Part shown: positions 27,559 through 36,446 of the stretch, one piece after another
Layout: every line of letters begins with the position of its first letter
Position numbering within the stretch: the first letter of the stretch is position 1
Assembly (NCBI GenBank): GCA_007694885.1
Contig: REEW01000064.1
Location: forward strand, 1-41,040
Length of the DNA: 41,040 nt
Source: Wenzhouxiangella sp.
Lineage (GTDB): Bacteria; Pseudomonadota; Gammaproteobacteria; Xanthomonadales; Wenzhouxiangellaceae
Direction of reading: 5' to 3'
The notes under the pieces: model-generated
Seen by the model: only the letters and a program-made list of their open reading frames with translations
What the model was told of the DNA's origin: nothing
Databases searched by the model: none
Position numbers and translations under genes: made by a program

Positions 27559-28671
27559 ATGACGATCAGCATCGGGATCATCAAGGAGTCTGCGGCCGGC
27601 GAGCGGCGCGTAGCGCTGGATCCGCCGACCGCGGCCAAGCTGGCCCAGGCCGGGCACAAGATTTTCGTAGAAAGCGGGGCCGGCACCGAAGCCGGCCACC
27701 CGGACGATTCCTGGGGCGATGCCGAGATCGTGGCCGATGCCCAGGCGCTGGCCGAAAAGTGCCAGGTGCTGCTGACCGTGCGCCGTCCGTCCAGCGACGT
27801 GCTGGCGGCCTTGGCGAAGGAAACCATCGTCATCGGTGCGCTGGCGCCCTACAGCGACTTCGAGGAACTGGCAGCCGCCGCCGAAGCCGGCGTATCGCTG
27901 ATCAGCATGGAGCTGGTGCCTCGCATCACCCGCGCCCAGGCCATGGACATCCTGTCTTCCCAGGCCACGGTGGCCGGCTACAAGGCCGTGATCATCGCCG
28001 CCGATATCGCCCCGCGCCTGTTCCCCATGCTGACCACTGCCGCCGGCACGCTCAGGCCCGCCAAGGCCGTGGTCATCGGCGCCGGCGTGGCCGGGCTGCA
28101 GGCGATTGCCACGGCCCGGCGCCTGGGTGCCCAGGTCGAGGCCTACGACATCCGCGCTGCCGCGCGCGAGCAGGTCGAGTCGCTGGGCGCGAAGATGATC
28201 GACACCGGGGTGGATGCCGAAAGCGAAGGCGGCTACGCACGCGAGTTGACCGACGATGAGCGCGCCCAGCAGGCCCAAGCCCTGGCCAAGCACCTGGCCC
28301 GGGCCGACATCGTCATTTCCACCGCCGCCATTCCGGGCCGGCCGGCGCCGAAGATCATTACCGAGGCCATGGTCAAGGACATGAAGCCCGGCAGCGTGAT
28401 CGTCGACATCGCCGCCGAGACCGGCGGCAACTGCGAACTGACCCGGGCCGGGGAAGTTGTCAGCGTCGGCGGTGTCTTGATCGCCGGACCGACCAACCTG
28501 CCCTCCAAGGCCCCACTGCACGCCTCGGAGATGTACGCCAAGAACGTCAGCAACCTGCTCGCCCTGATGATCAAGGACGGCGAGCTGGTGGTCGATACCG
28601 AAGACGAAGTCATCGCCGGCTGCCTGCTGTCGCACGGCGGCGCGGTCGTGCACGAGAAATTCAAGAGTTGA
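27559..28671 (+). CDS. pntAA: NAD(P) transhydrogenase subunit alpha part 1 (NAD-binding)
   Basis: Soluble NAD(H)-binding domain I of the proton-translocating transhydrogenase, which reduces NADP+ with NADH using the proton gradient. The 370 residues start ISIGIIKESAAGERRVAL as in alanine dehydrogenase/PNT N-terminal domains. The Rossmann fold follows (AVVIGAGVAGLQAIATARRLGAQVEAYDIR), as does the conserved mobile-loop region with PGRPAPKIITEAMVKDMKPGSVIVD. The alpha subunit is split, as in Rhodospirillum and xanthomonads, and the membrane part is encoded separately downstream. Confidence 0.95.
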   Translation: MTISIGIIKESAAGERRVALDPPTAAKLAQAGHKIFVESGAGTEAGHPDDSWGDAEIVADAQALAEKCQVLLTVRRPSSDVLAALAKETIVIGALAPYSDFEELAAAAEAGVSLISMELVPRITRAQAMDILSSQATVAGYKAVIIAADIAPRLFPMLTTAAGTLRPAKAVVIGAGVAGLQAIATARRLGAQVEAYDIRAAAREQVESLGAKMIDTGVDAESEGGYARELTDDERAQQAQALAKHLARADIVISTAAIPGRPAPKIITEAMVKDMKPGSVIVDIAAETGGNCELTRAGEVVSVGGVLIAGPTNLPSKAPLHASEMYAKNVSNLLALMIKDGELVVDTEDEVIAGCLLSHGGAVVHEKFKS

Positions 28672-28673
28672 TC

Positions 28674-28823
28674 AAACCGCAGATGAACGCGGATGAACGC
28701 AGATGGTAATGATCAAGAAGTCCATTGATGTCCTTGGTAACGGCGGCGCAAGCTCAAGCGTCCCGGATCCCCACGATCCGATTTTGCCTCTCATCCGCGT
28801 TCATCTGCGTTCATCCGCGGTTC
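28674..28823. repeat. Inverted decamer-repeat element inside the pnt operon, copy B
   Basis: The left arm (28674-28706) and right arm (28790-28823) are inverted copies made of 10-bp units GCAGATGAAC and GCGGATGAAC, differing mainly at A/G transitions. The element begins 2 bp after the pntAA stop and ends 28 bp before the pntAB start. The core of about 83 bp contains a small perfect hairpin (CGGATC 28764-28769, GATCCG 28775-28780) followed by ATTTTG, which could act as an attenuator within the operon. It is the same family as the element at 12917-13065, but the cores are unrelated. Confidence 0.85.
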
Positions 28824-28851
28824 AAACCACTTAAAAAAATCGGGAGAAACC

Positions 28852-29145
28852 ATGGAAGGCTGGATTGCACTGTACATCTTCATGCTGGCGGCGTTTACCG
28901 GAATCGAGATCATCCGCCGGGTGCCGGCCATTCTGCATACGCCGTTGATGTCGGGTTCGAACTTCATCCACGGCATCGTGGTGGTCGGCGGCATGGTTGT
29001 GCTGGGGATGGCCGATACCACGGCCGAGATCATCGTCGGCTTCATCGCGGTGTTCCTGGGCGCCGGCAACGCCGTCGGCGGGTACGTAGTGACCGATCGC
29101 ATGCTGGAGATGTTCAAGTCTTCAGACAAGACCAAAAAGGAATAA
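28852..29145 (+). CDS. pntAB: NAD(P) transhydrogenase subunit alpha part 2 (membrane)
   Basis: A 97-residue membrane protein with three hydrophobic helices (about 3-20, 37-55 and 58-80), forming the first part of the proton channel domain II. MSGSNFIHGIVVVGGMVVLG and GAGNAVGGYVVTDRMLEMF are family hallmarks. GGGAGA lies just before the ATG. The 6-bp gap to pntB implies cotranslation with it, while 180 bp separate it from pntAA. Confidence 0.94.
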   Translation: MEGWIALYIFMLAAFTGIEIIRRVPAILHTPLMSGSNFIHGIVVVGGMVVLGMADTTAEIIVGFIAVFLGAGNAVGGYVVTDRMLEMFKSSDKTKKE

Positions 29146-29151
29146 GCCTTC

Positions 29152-30549
29152 ATGATTCCCGGACTCGAACTAATCGTCTCCGCGGCCTATTTCGCCGCCG
29201 CGGTCATGTTCATCTACGGCCTGAAGGGCATGAGCTCACCGGTCACCGCCCGCCAGGGCATGATCTGGGCCGGCATCGCCATGCTGCTGGCGGTCGTGGT
29301 CACTTTCTTCCATCCCAAGGTCGAAGGCAACTACTTGCTGATGATCATCGCACTGGTCTCGGCCTCGGGTCTGGCGTGGTGGTGGGCGCGGATCGTCGCC
29401 ATGACCGACATGCCGCAGATGATCGCACTCTACAACGGCATGGGCGGGGGCTCGGCGGCGGCCATTGCCGGCGTCGAGCTGCTCAAGGTCCACTCCGGCC
29501 AGGCGCAGCTGCTGCCGACCACCCTCATGGTCGCCGCCTTCGGCGCCATCATCGGCTCGATCGCCTTCTCCGGTTCGCTGGTCGCTTTCGCCAAGCTGCA
29601 GGGCTGGATGAAGAAAACCTGGCGCTTTCCCAGCCAGCAACTGATCAATCTGATTGTTTTCGGCATCACCGTATTGCTCGGGCTGATCATCTTCTTCGTC
29701 GGCCCCAACCCCTTCCTGCTGGTGCTGTTCTTCGCCTTCGCCCTGACCGCAGGCATTCTGATCACCATCCCGATCGGCGGCGCCGACATGCCGGTCATCA
29801 TTTCTCTTTACAACGCCCTGACCGGCGTGGCCGTGGGGCTGAAAGGCTATGTCCTGGAAATCCCGGCGCTGATGATCGCCGGCATCGTGGTCGGCGCGGC
29901 CGGCACCCTGCTGACCCAGCTGATGGCCAAGGCGATGAATCGCTCGCTCGGCAACGTGCTGTTCGCCGGCTTCGGCAAGGCCGACGAGGACGCCGTATCC
30001 GGCGAGGCATCCGGCGAGATGCGGTCGATCGACGCGACCGACGCGGCGATTCAGATGGCGTATGCCGAAAAAGTCATCATCGTGCCGGGCTACGGCCTGG
30101 CCGTCGCCCAGGCCCAGCACAAGTTATGGGAAGTGACCCAGCTGCTGCTGAGCCGCGGCGTGAAAGTCAGCTTCGCCATCCACCCGGTGGCCGGCCGCAT
30201 GCCCGGCCACATGAACGTGCTGCTGGCCGAGGCCGGGGTGGATTACGAGATGATCCACGACCTCGAAGACATCAACGCCCAGTTCCCGACCACCGACGTG
30301 GCCCTGGTGATCGGCGCCAATGACGTGGTCAATCCGGCTGCGCGCAAGGATCCGTCCAGCCCGATCTTCGGCATGCCGATCCTCGACGTCGACAAGGCAC
30401 GCAACTGCATCGTGATCAAGCGCGGCCAGGGCACCGGTTTTTCCGGGATCGAGAACCTGCTGTTTTTCGAGGACAACACCCGGATGTTGTACGGCGATGC
30501 ACAGAAAGTGGCCCAGCAGCTGATCTCCGGCATCAAGTCGCTGGGGTAG
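29152..30549 (+). CDS. pntB: NAD(P) transhydrogenase subunit beta
   Basis: The 465-residue beta subunit carries the rest of the membrane domain II (about eight helices in residues 1-270) and the soluble NADP(H)-binding domain III. Visible are QMIALYNGMGGGSAAAIAG, GADMPVIISLYNALTGVAVG, then domain III with IIVPGYGLAVAQAQH, FAIHPVAGRMPGHMNVLLAEA, VALVIGANDVVNPAA and the C-terminal GYG-loop region ending in MLYGDAQKVAQQLI. All expected regions are present and the length is normal. Confidence 0.95.
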   Translation: MIPGLELIVSAAYFAAAVMFIYGLKGMSSPVTARQGMIWAGIAMLLAVVVTFFHPKVEGNYLLMIIALVSASGLAWWWARIVAMTDMPQMIALYNGMGGGSAAAIAGVELLKVHSGQAQLLPTTLMVAAFGAIIGSIAFSGSLVAFAKLQGWMKKTWRFPSQQLINLIVFGITVLLGLIIFFVGPNPFLLVLFFAFALTAGILITIPIGGADMPVIISLYNALTGVAVGLKGYVLEIPALMIAGIVVGAAGTLLTQLMAKAMNRSLGNVLFAGFGKADEDAVSGEASGEMRSIDATDAAIQMAYAEKVIIVPGYGLAVAQAQHKLWEVTQLLLSRGVKVSFAIHPVAGRMPGHMNVLLAEAGVDYEMIHDLEDINAQFPTTDVALVIGANDVVNPAARKDPSSPIFGMPILDVDKARNCIVIKRGQGTGFSGIENLLFFEDNTRMLYGDAQKVAQQLISGIKSLG

Positions 30550-30591
30550 AATTCCAGGCATCGCACCAGGCAGCGTTCACCACTGCCCTGC

Positions 30592-30623
30592 TTGACAACT
30601 GTGTTAGTGTTGTATAACACTAA
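30592..30623 (+). promoter_or_regulatory. Promoter with overlapping palindromic operator
   Basis: A perfect TTGACA (30592-30597) is followed by TATAAC (30613-30618, 15-bp spacer) or TAACAC (30615-30620, 17-bp spacer). Over this -10 lies a perfect inverted repeat: TTAGTGTT (30604-30611), GTAT, AACACTAA (30616-30623). The symmetry and position suggest a repressor of the GntR or TetR type. No such regulator is encoded in the window. The promoter drives the lipoprotein gene at 30653 and perhaps asnB. Confidence 0.6.
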
Positions 30624-30652
30624 ACGTCTATCACCCCGAAGAAGGTCTCGTC

Positions 30653-32368
30653 ATGCGCCGATTGATCATCCTGTTTTCCGCCCTGCTGCTGGTCGCCTGC
30701 GACCGCAATTCCGCTCCCGAGCCCCCGGCAAATGACGTCGCCTCGGCCCAGCCGCCGGTGCAAAACAGCGTCCCGGCCGACCCGGCACTGACCGCCGAAT
30801 TGCTGGCCCGGATCGACGCCGACACGGCCAAGCTGTGGCTGAGCCTGGAACCGATGCCGGAGGCGCTGCTCGAGCAGATCTGGTCGCAGATGGCCACCCT
30901 GGGCGACCTGCAGGAAGAAGCCTACGAAGACATCGCCGAAACCATTGATCACCCCGTGATCCGCGCCCTGCTGACCGAACTCGGCCAGCTCGACTCGCCC
31001 GAGGCCTACGCCGAGCGCGGCATCGACATCAACGGCCTGGCCGGGATTCACCTGGTTTCGGTGTTTCCGCTGCTGCACTGGCAACTGACCGACCAGGAGG
31101 CCTTCGCCGCCATGCTGGCGCGGATCGAATCCGAGTCCGAGACACCGCTGCCGCGTCGTCAGATCGGCGAGGAAGAAATCGTCTGGCTCGAGCTGGATCG
31201 AGTCGGCCTGGCGATCCACCACGACGCCCACTTCGTCACCATCGGCCTGGTCCCCGAGCGCGAGGAGCTGCTGCGCCGGGTCGCCAATCTCGACCGCGCC
31301 AGCCCCGGGCTGGAGCGCGCCGAGGTCGACACCTTTGCCCGTGACAGAGGCCTGCGCCAGGACAGCTTCGGTTTCATCGACTTCGAACGCCTGACCGGCC
31401 TGCTGCTCGACGGCGAGGACGAGTTCCTGGTTCAGCTGCGTGCCGATACTCCGTTGGGCCAGGCAGCCGAGGACGCGAGCTGCCGCACCGAGCTCGGCCA
31501 GCTCACCCGCCTGTTTCCACGCAAAAGCTATGGCACCACCGAACTGAGCGCCGAAACCTTGAGCATGAAGCTGACCCTGGAGACCGACTCCGAGCTCGGC
31601 GAGAGCCTGGCCGCGCTGGCCGACAGCCCGGTATCGCTGGCGTCGCAGCGCACCGGCCTGGCCTACATGGGTGTGGCCCTGAACATCGTGGCGGCGCGCG
31701 ATTTCGGTCGCAGCGTGGTCGGGGGCTGGGTTGAAAATCCGCCGCAGTGCTTCCTGTTCAGCAACATCGCCGAAAACGCAGCCGAATGGCAGCTTGCCCT
31801 GAACCGCCCCATCCCGCCGCTGGTCACCAACCTGCACGGTGCGCGCATCCACTTGAGCCAGGTCGAAATGGACGATGGCGAGCTGGCCGACGTGGCCGGC
31901 ACGCTCGCGGTGTTCATGCGCAACCCGCAGATGATGATCGGCATGGCCCAGATGTTTTCGCCGGAACTGGCCGCGCTGGATCTGCGCCCGGGCGCTGATC
32001 CGCAACCGGTGCCGTCGGAACTGATCCCTCAACTCGAGGACATGCCGGCGTGGATCGGCTTGAGCGAGGGCGGCCTGGGCCTGGCCGTGGGTGAGGGCCA
32101 GGATGCCGCCCTGCCGGCAGCGCTGCGCGCTGGAACTGCCGACAGCGCGGTGTGGAGCACCGGCTTCGACCTCGCCGGCTACGTCGAGCTGATGGAAGCG
32201 GGCATGGGCGCATTGGCCGTGCGCACGGGCGCTGACGAGAATTTCGATTCTTCGGAGGCCACCGCCGGATGGCGCATCCTGGCCGAGATTTACCGCTACA
32301 TGCACCAGAGCCTGCACTTGACGACCGAGGGCATCGAGCTGCAAATCCGGTTCGACCTGGCCGACTGA
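30653..32368 (+). CDS. Large lipoprotein of unknown function
   Basis: A 571-residue protein with a clear lipoprotein signal ending in LLVAC (Cys16), then a Pro/Ala-rich linker (about 20-45) and an acidic, Leu/Glu-rich globular region of over 500 residues with alternating helical and strand segments. The layout resembles DUF3352-type extracytoplasmic proteins (FGFIDFERLTGLLLDG, LGLAVGEGQDAALPAALRAG), but I cannot assign a family. Only one internal Cys pair is evident (near DASC and PPQC). AAGG lies 7 nt before the ATG. Its stop is 9 bp before asnB, so the two are probably cotranscribed from the operator-controlled promoter at 30592. Confidence 0.8.
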   Translation: MRRLIILFSALLLVACDRNSAPEPPANDVASAQPPVQNSVPADPALTAELLARIDADTAKLWLSLEPMPEALLEQIWSQMATLGDLQEEAYEDIAETIDHPVIRALLTELGQLDSPEAYAERGIDINGLAGIHLVSVFPLLHWQLTDQEAFAAMLARIESESETPLPRRQIGEEEIVWLELDRVGLAIHHDAHFVTIGLVPEREELLRRVANLDRASPGLERAEVDTFARDRGLRQDSFGFIDFERLTGLLLDGEDEFLVQLRADTPLGQAAEDASCRTELGQLTRLFPRKSYGTTELSAETLSMKLTLETDSELGESLAALADSPVSLASQRTGLAYMGVALNIVAARDFGRSVVGGWVENPPQCFLFSNIAENAAEWQLALNRPIPPLVTNLHGARIHLSQVEMDDGELADVAGTLAVFMRNPQMMIGMAQMFSPELAALDLRPGADPQPVPSELIPQLEDMPAWIGLSEGGLGLAVGEGQDAALPAALRAGTADSAVWSTGFDLAGYVELMEAGMGALAVRTGADENFDSSEATAGWRILAEIYRYMHQSLHLTTEGIELQIRFDLAD

Positions 32369-32377
32369 GCCGATCCC

Positions 32378-34036
32378 ATGTGCTCGATTCTCGGATTGTT
32401 CGACATCCCGCCCGGTCGCGCGGATCTGCGCGCCGTCGCTCTGCAGGCCTCGCGCCTGCAGCGCCACCGCGGTCCCGACTGGAGCGGCATCCACGTCAGC
32501 GAGTCCGCCATCCTTGCCCACGAACGCCTGGCCATCGTCGACATCAACTCCGGTGCCCAGCCGCTCTACAGCCCGGACGGCCAGGTCGCCCTGGGCGTCA
32601 ACGGCGAAATCTACAATCACCGCGAACTGCGCCAGACCTGCCCCGACTATGCCTTCCAGACCGGCTCGGACTGCGAGGTCATCCTCGCCCTGTACCAGCG
32701 CGACGGGACCGAATTCCTGAATTTTCTCAACGGCATCTATGCCTTTGTGCTCTGGGACGAAGCCCGCAGCCGCTACCTGATCGCGCGTGACCCCATTGGC
32801 GTGATGCCGCTGTATTACGGGCGCGATGACCAGGGCATGCTCTGGGTTTCCTCGGAGATGAAGGCGATCGAGCCCTGGTGCCGCCAGGTCCAGGCGTTCC
32901 CGCCCGGCCACCTGCTGGATTCGGAAGAAGGCGAAATCCGGCGCTGGTACAACCCGGCCTGGCGCGATTTCGAGGCCGCCAACGAGCCGGCCGACCCGGC
33001 CCGACTGCGCGCGGCCCTGGAGCAGGCCGTCCACCGCCAGCTGATGTGCGATGTGCCCTACGGCGTGCTCCTGTCCGGCGGACTCGACTCCTCGCTGATC
33101 GCGGCCATCGCCCAGCGCTTCGCCGACAAACGCATCGAGTCCGACGATACCGAAGCGGCCTGGTGGCCGCGCCTGCACTCGTTCGCCATCGGCCTGGAAG
33201 GCTCGCCGGATCTTGCCGCCGCGCGCGTTGCCGCCAAAGCCATCGGCACCCTGCACCACGAGTTCCACTACACCATCCAGGAGGGCCTGGATGCCCTCGA
33301 GGACGTGATCCGCCACATCGAGACCTTCGACGTGACCACGATCCGAGCCTCGACACCGATGTTTCTGCTCGCCCGCCGAATCAAGGCCATGGGCATCAAG
33401 ATGGTCATGTCGGGCGAAGGCGCCGACGAAATTTTCGGCGGCTACCTGTATTTCCACAAGGCCCCGGACGCACGCGCCTTCCACGAAGAAACCGTTCGCA
33501 AGATCGACAAGCTCAACCTCTACGACTGCCTGCGGGCCAACAAGTCCATGGCCGCCTGGGGGGTGGAAGCGCGCGTGCCCTTCCTCGATCTCGAGTTTCT
33601 GGAAGTCGCCATGCGCATGGACCCGGCGGCCAAGATGGCCGGCCCCGGCAAACCGGAAAAAGGCATTCTGCGCCAGGCCGGCGTTGGCCTGCTGCCCGAC
33701 GAAATCCTGTGGCGGCAGAAGGAACAGTTCTCCGACGGCGTCGGCTACGGCTGGATCGACGCGCTCAAGGCCCATGCCGAGCACAAAGTCAGCGACCGCG
33801 AACTGGCCGAGGCCGAACAGCGCTTTCCCCTGAACCCGCCGATCACCAAGGAGCAATACCTGTATCGGCGTATCTTCGAGAGCCACTTCCCGTCATCGGC
33901 CGCCGCCGCCACCGTCCCCGGGGGACCGTCGATCGCCTGCTCCACGCCCGAGGCCCTGGCCTGGGACGAGGGATTTGCGACCATGGCCGACCCGTCCGGC
34001 AGGGCGATGCGCGGCGTGCACCAGGACAGCTACTGA
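32378..34036 (+). CDS. asnB: Asparagine synthetase B (glutamine-hydrolysing)
   Basis: AsnB makes asparagine from aspartate, ATP and glutamine. The 552 residues match the family length (about 554). The Ntn glutaminase domain begins MCSILGLFD with nucleophile Cys2 and includes HRGPDWSG, HERLAIVD and GVNGEIYNHREL. The synthetase domain has the PP-loop LLSGGLDSSLIAAIA, then STPMFLLARRIKAMGIKMVMSGEGADEIFGGYLYF and WGVEARVPFLDLEFLEVAM. Its stop lies 4 bp from the convergent hda stop. Confidence 0.95.
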   Translation: MCSILGLFDIPPGRADLRAVALQASRLQRHRGPDWSGIHVSESAILAHERLAIVDINSGAQPLYSPDGQVALGVNGEIYNHRELRQTCPDYAFQTGSDCEVILALYQRDGTEFLNFLNGIYAFVLWDEARSRYLIARDPIGVMPLYYGRDDQGMLWVSSEMKAIEPWCRQVQAFPPGHLLDSEEGEIRRWYNPAWRDFEAANEPADPARLRAALEQAVHRQLMCDVPYGVLLSGGLDSSLIAAIAQRFADKRIESDDTEAAWWPRLHSFAIGLEGSPDLAAARVAAKAIGTLHHEFHYTIQEGLDALEDVIRHIETFDVTTIRASTPMFLLARRIKAMGIKMVMSGEGADEIFGGYLYFHKAPDARAFHEETVRKIDKLNLYDCLRANKSMAAWGVEARVPFLDLEFLEVAMRMDPAAKMAGPGKPEKGILRQAGVGLLPDEILWRQKEQFSDGVGYGWIDALKAHAEHKVSDRELAEAEQRFPLNPPITKEQYLYRRIFESHFPSSAAAATVPGGPSIACSTPEALAWDEGFATMADPSGRAMRGVHQDSY

Positions 34037-34040
34037 GAGA

Positions 34041-34733
34041 TCACCCCCGGCTGCGCCCGCCTTCGTCGGCGCAGGTTTCCCTGATCAACGGAATGGACAG
34101 CGTGCGCCGCTCGCTGAGGGCGCGGACAACCAGTTGCTCGAACAAGCGCGCGAGAACGGCCGGGTTGCGCGGGCTGCGGGTCACCAGATAGTCGACTGCA
34201 CCCCGACCCAGGACGACTTCGTGATCGGCGGCCAGGGCGCGAACCAGGGCGACGAGATCCGTCTCGTCCAGCGGCCTGAGGGTCAGGCGCACCGCCTGAC
34301 CCAGGCGCGAAACCAGGTCGGGCAGCTGAAAGCCGGAACGTCCGACACCGGTCATCACCACCACCGTACGTGAATCGCGCCAGCGATTGAGGGCATTGAA
34401 CAGCAAACGTTCTCCGGCGGGATCAGCCGCCAGGGCATCGATATCGTCGAGGAAAACGCAAGCGCCGTCAGCGTGGTCCAGCAGCGGCCAGTTCACTCGC
34501 GCCCCAAGCGCCATGAACCGAGCATCCAGACCGCGCTCGATCAGTCCCGCAAAGCAGGCCGAGAGCAAATGAGTGCGGCCGGTTCCCGGCGCGCCGGCAA
34601 GAAAATACCATTGTCCCGGCTCCAGTCCGGAAGACAGGGTATCAATCACCGCGCGATTCGGTCCGGCAATGAAATTCTCGAAGCCGGGCCGACGCGGCGG
34701 CTTCAGGGCCAGCGGAATCTGGGACAAGGTCAT
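34041..34733 (-). CDS. hda: DnaA regulatory inactivator Hda
   Basis: Hda binds the DNA-loaded sliding clamp and stimulates hydrolysis of ATP bound to DnaA, preventing re-initiation. The 230-residue AAA+ protein begins MTLSQIPLAL, which contains a clamp-binding motif (QIPLAL). A P-loop GAPGTGRTHLL follows, with Arg in place of Lys as in E. coli Hda. Walker B CVFLDDIDALA, sensor 1 VVVMTGVGRS and DLVSRLGQAVRLTLRPLDE are also present. It is the third gene of the DUF2066-CDP-alcohol transferase-hda set, 16 bp after its neighbour. Confidence 0.92.
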   Translation of the reverse strand: MTLSQIPLALKPPRRPGFENFIAGPNRAVIDTLSSGLEPGQWYFLAGAPGTGRTHLLSACFAGLIERGLDARFMALGARVNWPLLDHADGACVFLDDIDALAADPAGERLLFNALNRWRDSRTVVVMTGVGRSGFQLPDLVSRLGQAVRLTLRPLDETDLVALVRALAADHEVVLGRGAVDYLVTRSPRNPAVLARLFEQLVVRALSERRTLSIPLIRETCADEGGRSRG

Positions 34734-34749
34734 CAGCGGAGTTGTCCGA

Positions 34750-35316
34750 TCAGCCCGCCCCGCGCCGCTGCCGGCTGATCGCGGCCGCCTTCAGGCTCCA
34801 AAGCCAGGTGTAGTGAATCAGGGTCACCACGCCGAGAAAGGCAACCATCCATTCCAGCCCCACCTGTCCCTCCGGCGGCAACGGAAAACCGGCCAGATAG
34901 ATCAGCACGTACCACATCAAAAACACCTGGCAAAAGGTGTTGAAGCGCGACAACTGGGTCGGCTGGGCCTCCAGGCGCTCGAAGTGACGATGGTAGATCC
35001 AGCCACCGAAGACGATCACCAGGTCGCGGACAATAACCAGCCCGACCAGCCACCAGGGCAGGTGCGTCAGCCAGGCCAGGGTCAGGTAGCTGGCCATCAT
35101 CAACAGCTTGTCGGCGGCCGGGTCGGCCAGGCTGCCGAACCGGGACTGCCAGCCGTAACGACGCGCCAGCCAGCCGTCGAGCAAGTCCGACAAGCCGGCA
35201 AACACCGCCAGCGCCAGCGCCCAGCCGTATTGGCCGGCCAGCAGCAACAACACCAGCGGCGGTACCGTCAGGATTCGACCGACCGTCAGCGCGTTGGGCA
35301 GCCAGCTGAAATTCAC
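34750..35316 (-). CDS. CDP-alcohol phosphatidyltransferase family protein
   Basis: A 188-residue integral membrane enzyme that transfers a phosphatidyl group from CDP-diacylglycerol to an alcohol. The catalytic signature D-x2-D-G-x2-A-R-x8-G-x3-D-x3-D is complete (DLLDGWLARR, then RFGSLADPAADK, residues about 43-70). About five or six hydrophobic helices are present. PgsA (phosphatidylglycerophosphate synthase) is the closest guess, but cardiolipin or another phospholipid product is possible. The start is GTG 35316, overlapping the DUF2066 stop (GTGA). Confidence 0.88.
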   Translation of the reverse strand: MNFSWLPNALTVGRILTVPPLVLLLLAGQYGWALALAVFAGLSDLLDGWLARRYGWQSRFGSLADPAADKLLMMASYLTLAWLTHLPWWLVGLVIVRDLVIVFGGWIYHRHFERLEAQPTQLSRFNTFCQVFLMWYVLIYLAGFPLPPEGQVGLEWMVAFLGVVTLIHYTWLWSLKAAAISRQRRGAG

Positions 35317-36356
35317 CGCCGCAGCCGCAGCACGAGCCCGCCGTCGGCGCGGCGGCCGTCGACGGCCAGCACACCGCCGATGGCCAGCGCGTCCTCCAGG
35401 CCGGCACTGGCCAGATCGAGTTCGAACTCGATCTCGCGATCACGGGCGGCAATCACCTGCACATCGGCGACGACGCTCAGCGAGGATAGATAGCGCATGA
35501 CCTCCGCGTACTGCACCTCGTCCAGAATGCCGCCGACCACGACGCGTACAAGGCCACCAGGCTCGGCGGCTCCAGTCAGTCCAAAACGGTCAACCAGCGC
35601 CCCGAGCACTTGCTGCAGCCCCAGCTTGATCGCCAGGATCGAATCGTCCACTGCCATCCCGACACCGGCATCCCGTCCCTCCAGGCGCCAGAACCAGCGC
35701 GCCTGCCAGTCGTCCTCCTGCTCGCGAAGGTCAAGCATGGCAATGACACCGGCACCGTAGCGCCGTGCGCTGGGCTCGGCCGAATCCAGGAATCCGCCGC
35801 GGATGTCGATCGCCTCGATGTCGGCCAGGTCGAGCAGATCGCCAAGCGGGCGGATGACGTCGAGACCCAGGCGCCTGGCCTGCTCGTCGATCGCGTCCTC
35901 CAGTTCTGCACCGCCGTCCAGCGACAGGTCGCCGCCTTCTTCGACGGCAAGCCAGAGCAGCACCGCGGGGCGTTCACGGCCCAGGCGGGGCAAGCCGCGC
36001 GCGGCCAGCAGGCGGTCCACGCCCTGCGGATCGAAATCGACCTGCAGACGCACCTGTTCGATCACATCGACCCCCCCCGGCCCGATGCGCGGACGCCGGA
36101 TCCGCTGCTCGCTCAAGACCAGCATGCGCAGCTCGGCCGCCCCGATCTCCAACTCCTCGACCAGCGAGCGATCGACAATACCGGTCAGGCGCGTGAGCAC
36201 CTCGTCGAGCGCTTCCAGGCGCAGAGACTGCACCGCCTCGTCGCCGGACTCGATCACCGCTTCTCCGGTGTACAGGCTCGCAGCCGCCGTCTGCCCGGGC
36301 GTCCACCCGAACATCGACAGCAGAAACAAAAACAAGATCGAAAGGCGCACCGACAT
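35313..36356 (-). CDS. DUF2066 periplasmic protein
   Basis: A 347-residue protein with a signal peptide (about 1-26, cleavage near TAAA-S). The mature part starts SLYTGEAVIESGDEAVQSLRLEALDEVLTRLTG, the typical beginning of DUF2066 proteins. It includes RLQVDFDPQGVDRLLAARGLPRLGRERPAVLLWLAVE and a C-terminal beta-rich repeat (VRVVVGGILDEVQYAEVMRYL). The function is unknown. Its position beside hda and divergent from purM is conserved across gammaproteobacteria. It heads the operon that ends with hda. Confidence 0.87.
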   Translation of the reverse strand: MSVRLSILFLFLLSMFGWTPGQTAAASLYTGEAVIESGDEAVQSLRLEALDEVLTRLTGIVDRSLVEELEIGAAELRMLVLSEQRIRRPRIGPGGVDVIEQVRLQVDFDPQGVDRLLAARGLPRLGRERPAVLLWLAVEEGGDLSLDGGAELEDAIDEQARRLGLDVIRPLGDLLDLADIEAIDIRGGFLDSAEPSARRYGAGVIAMLDLREQEDDWQARWFWRLEGRDAGVGMAVDDSILAIKLGLQQVLGALVDRFGLTGAAEPGGLVRVVVGGILDEVQYAEVMRYLSSLSVVADVQVIAARDREIEFELDLASAGLEDALAIGGVLAVDGRRADGGLVLRLRR

Positions 36357-36446
36357 AAGTCGGCAAAAGATACCACATGGATTCCACCCCGACCCGGGCG
36401 ATGAGTCACAATATCAAGTCCTCGAAAAAGCTTGCAGGATCACCGC

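Noticed and set aside
28725-30323. Open frame of 532 codons across the pntAB-pntB region
   Set aside because: It is an Arg/His/Gly-rich shadow in the wrong frame over two well-defined membrane proteins.
30620-33886. Open frame of 1088 codons on the minus strand
   Set aside because: It runs antisense to the lipoprotein and asnB genes, its translation is low-complexity Gly/Gln/His/Val-rich, and it matches no family. It is a by-product of codon bias in GC-rich DNA.
34573-34620. Arg instead of Lys in the Hda P-loop considered as a defect
   Set aside because: E. coli Hda also has Arg at this position, so it is normal for the family.
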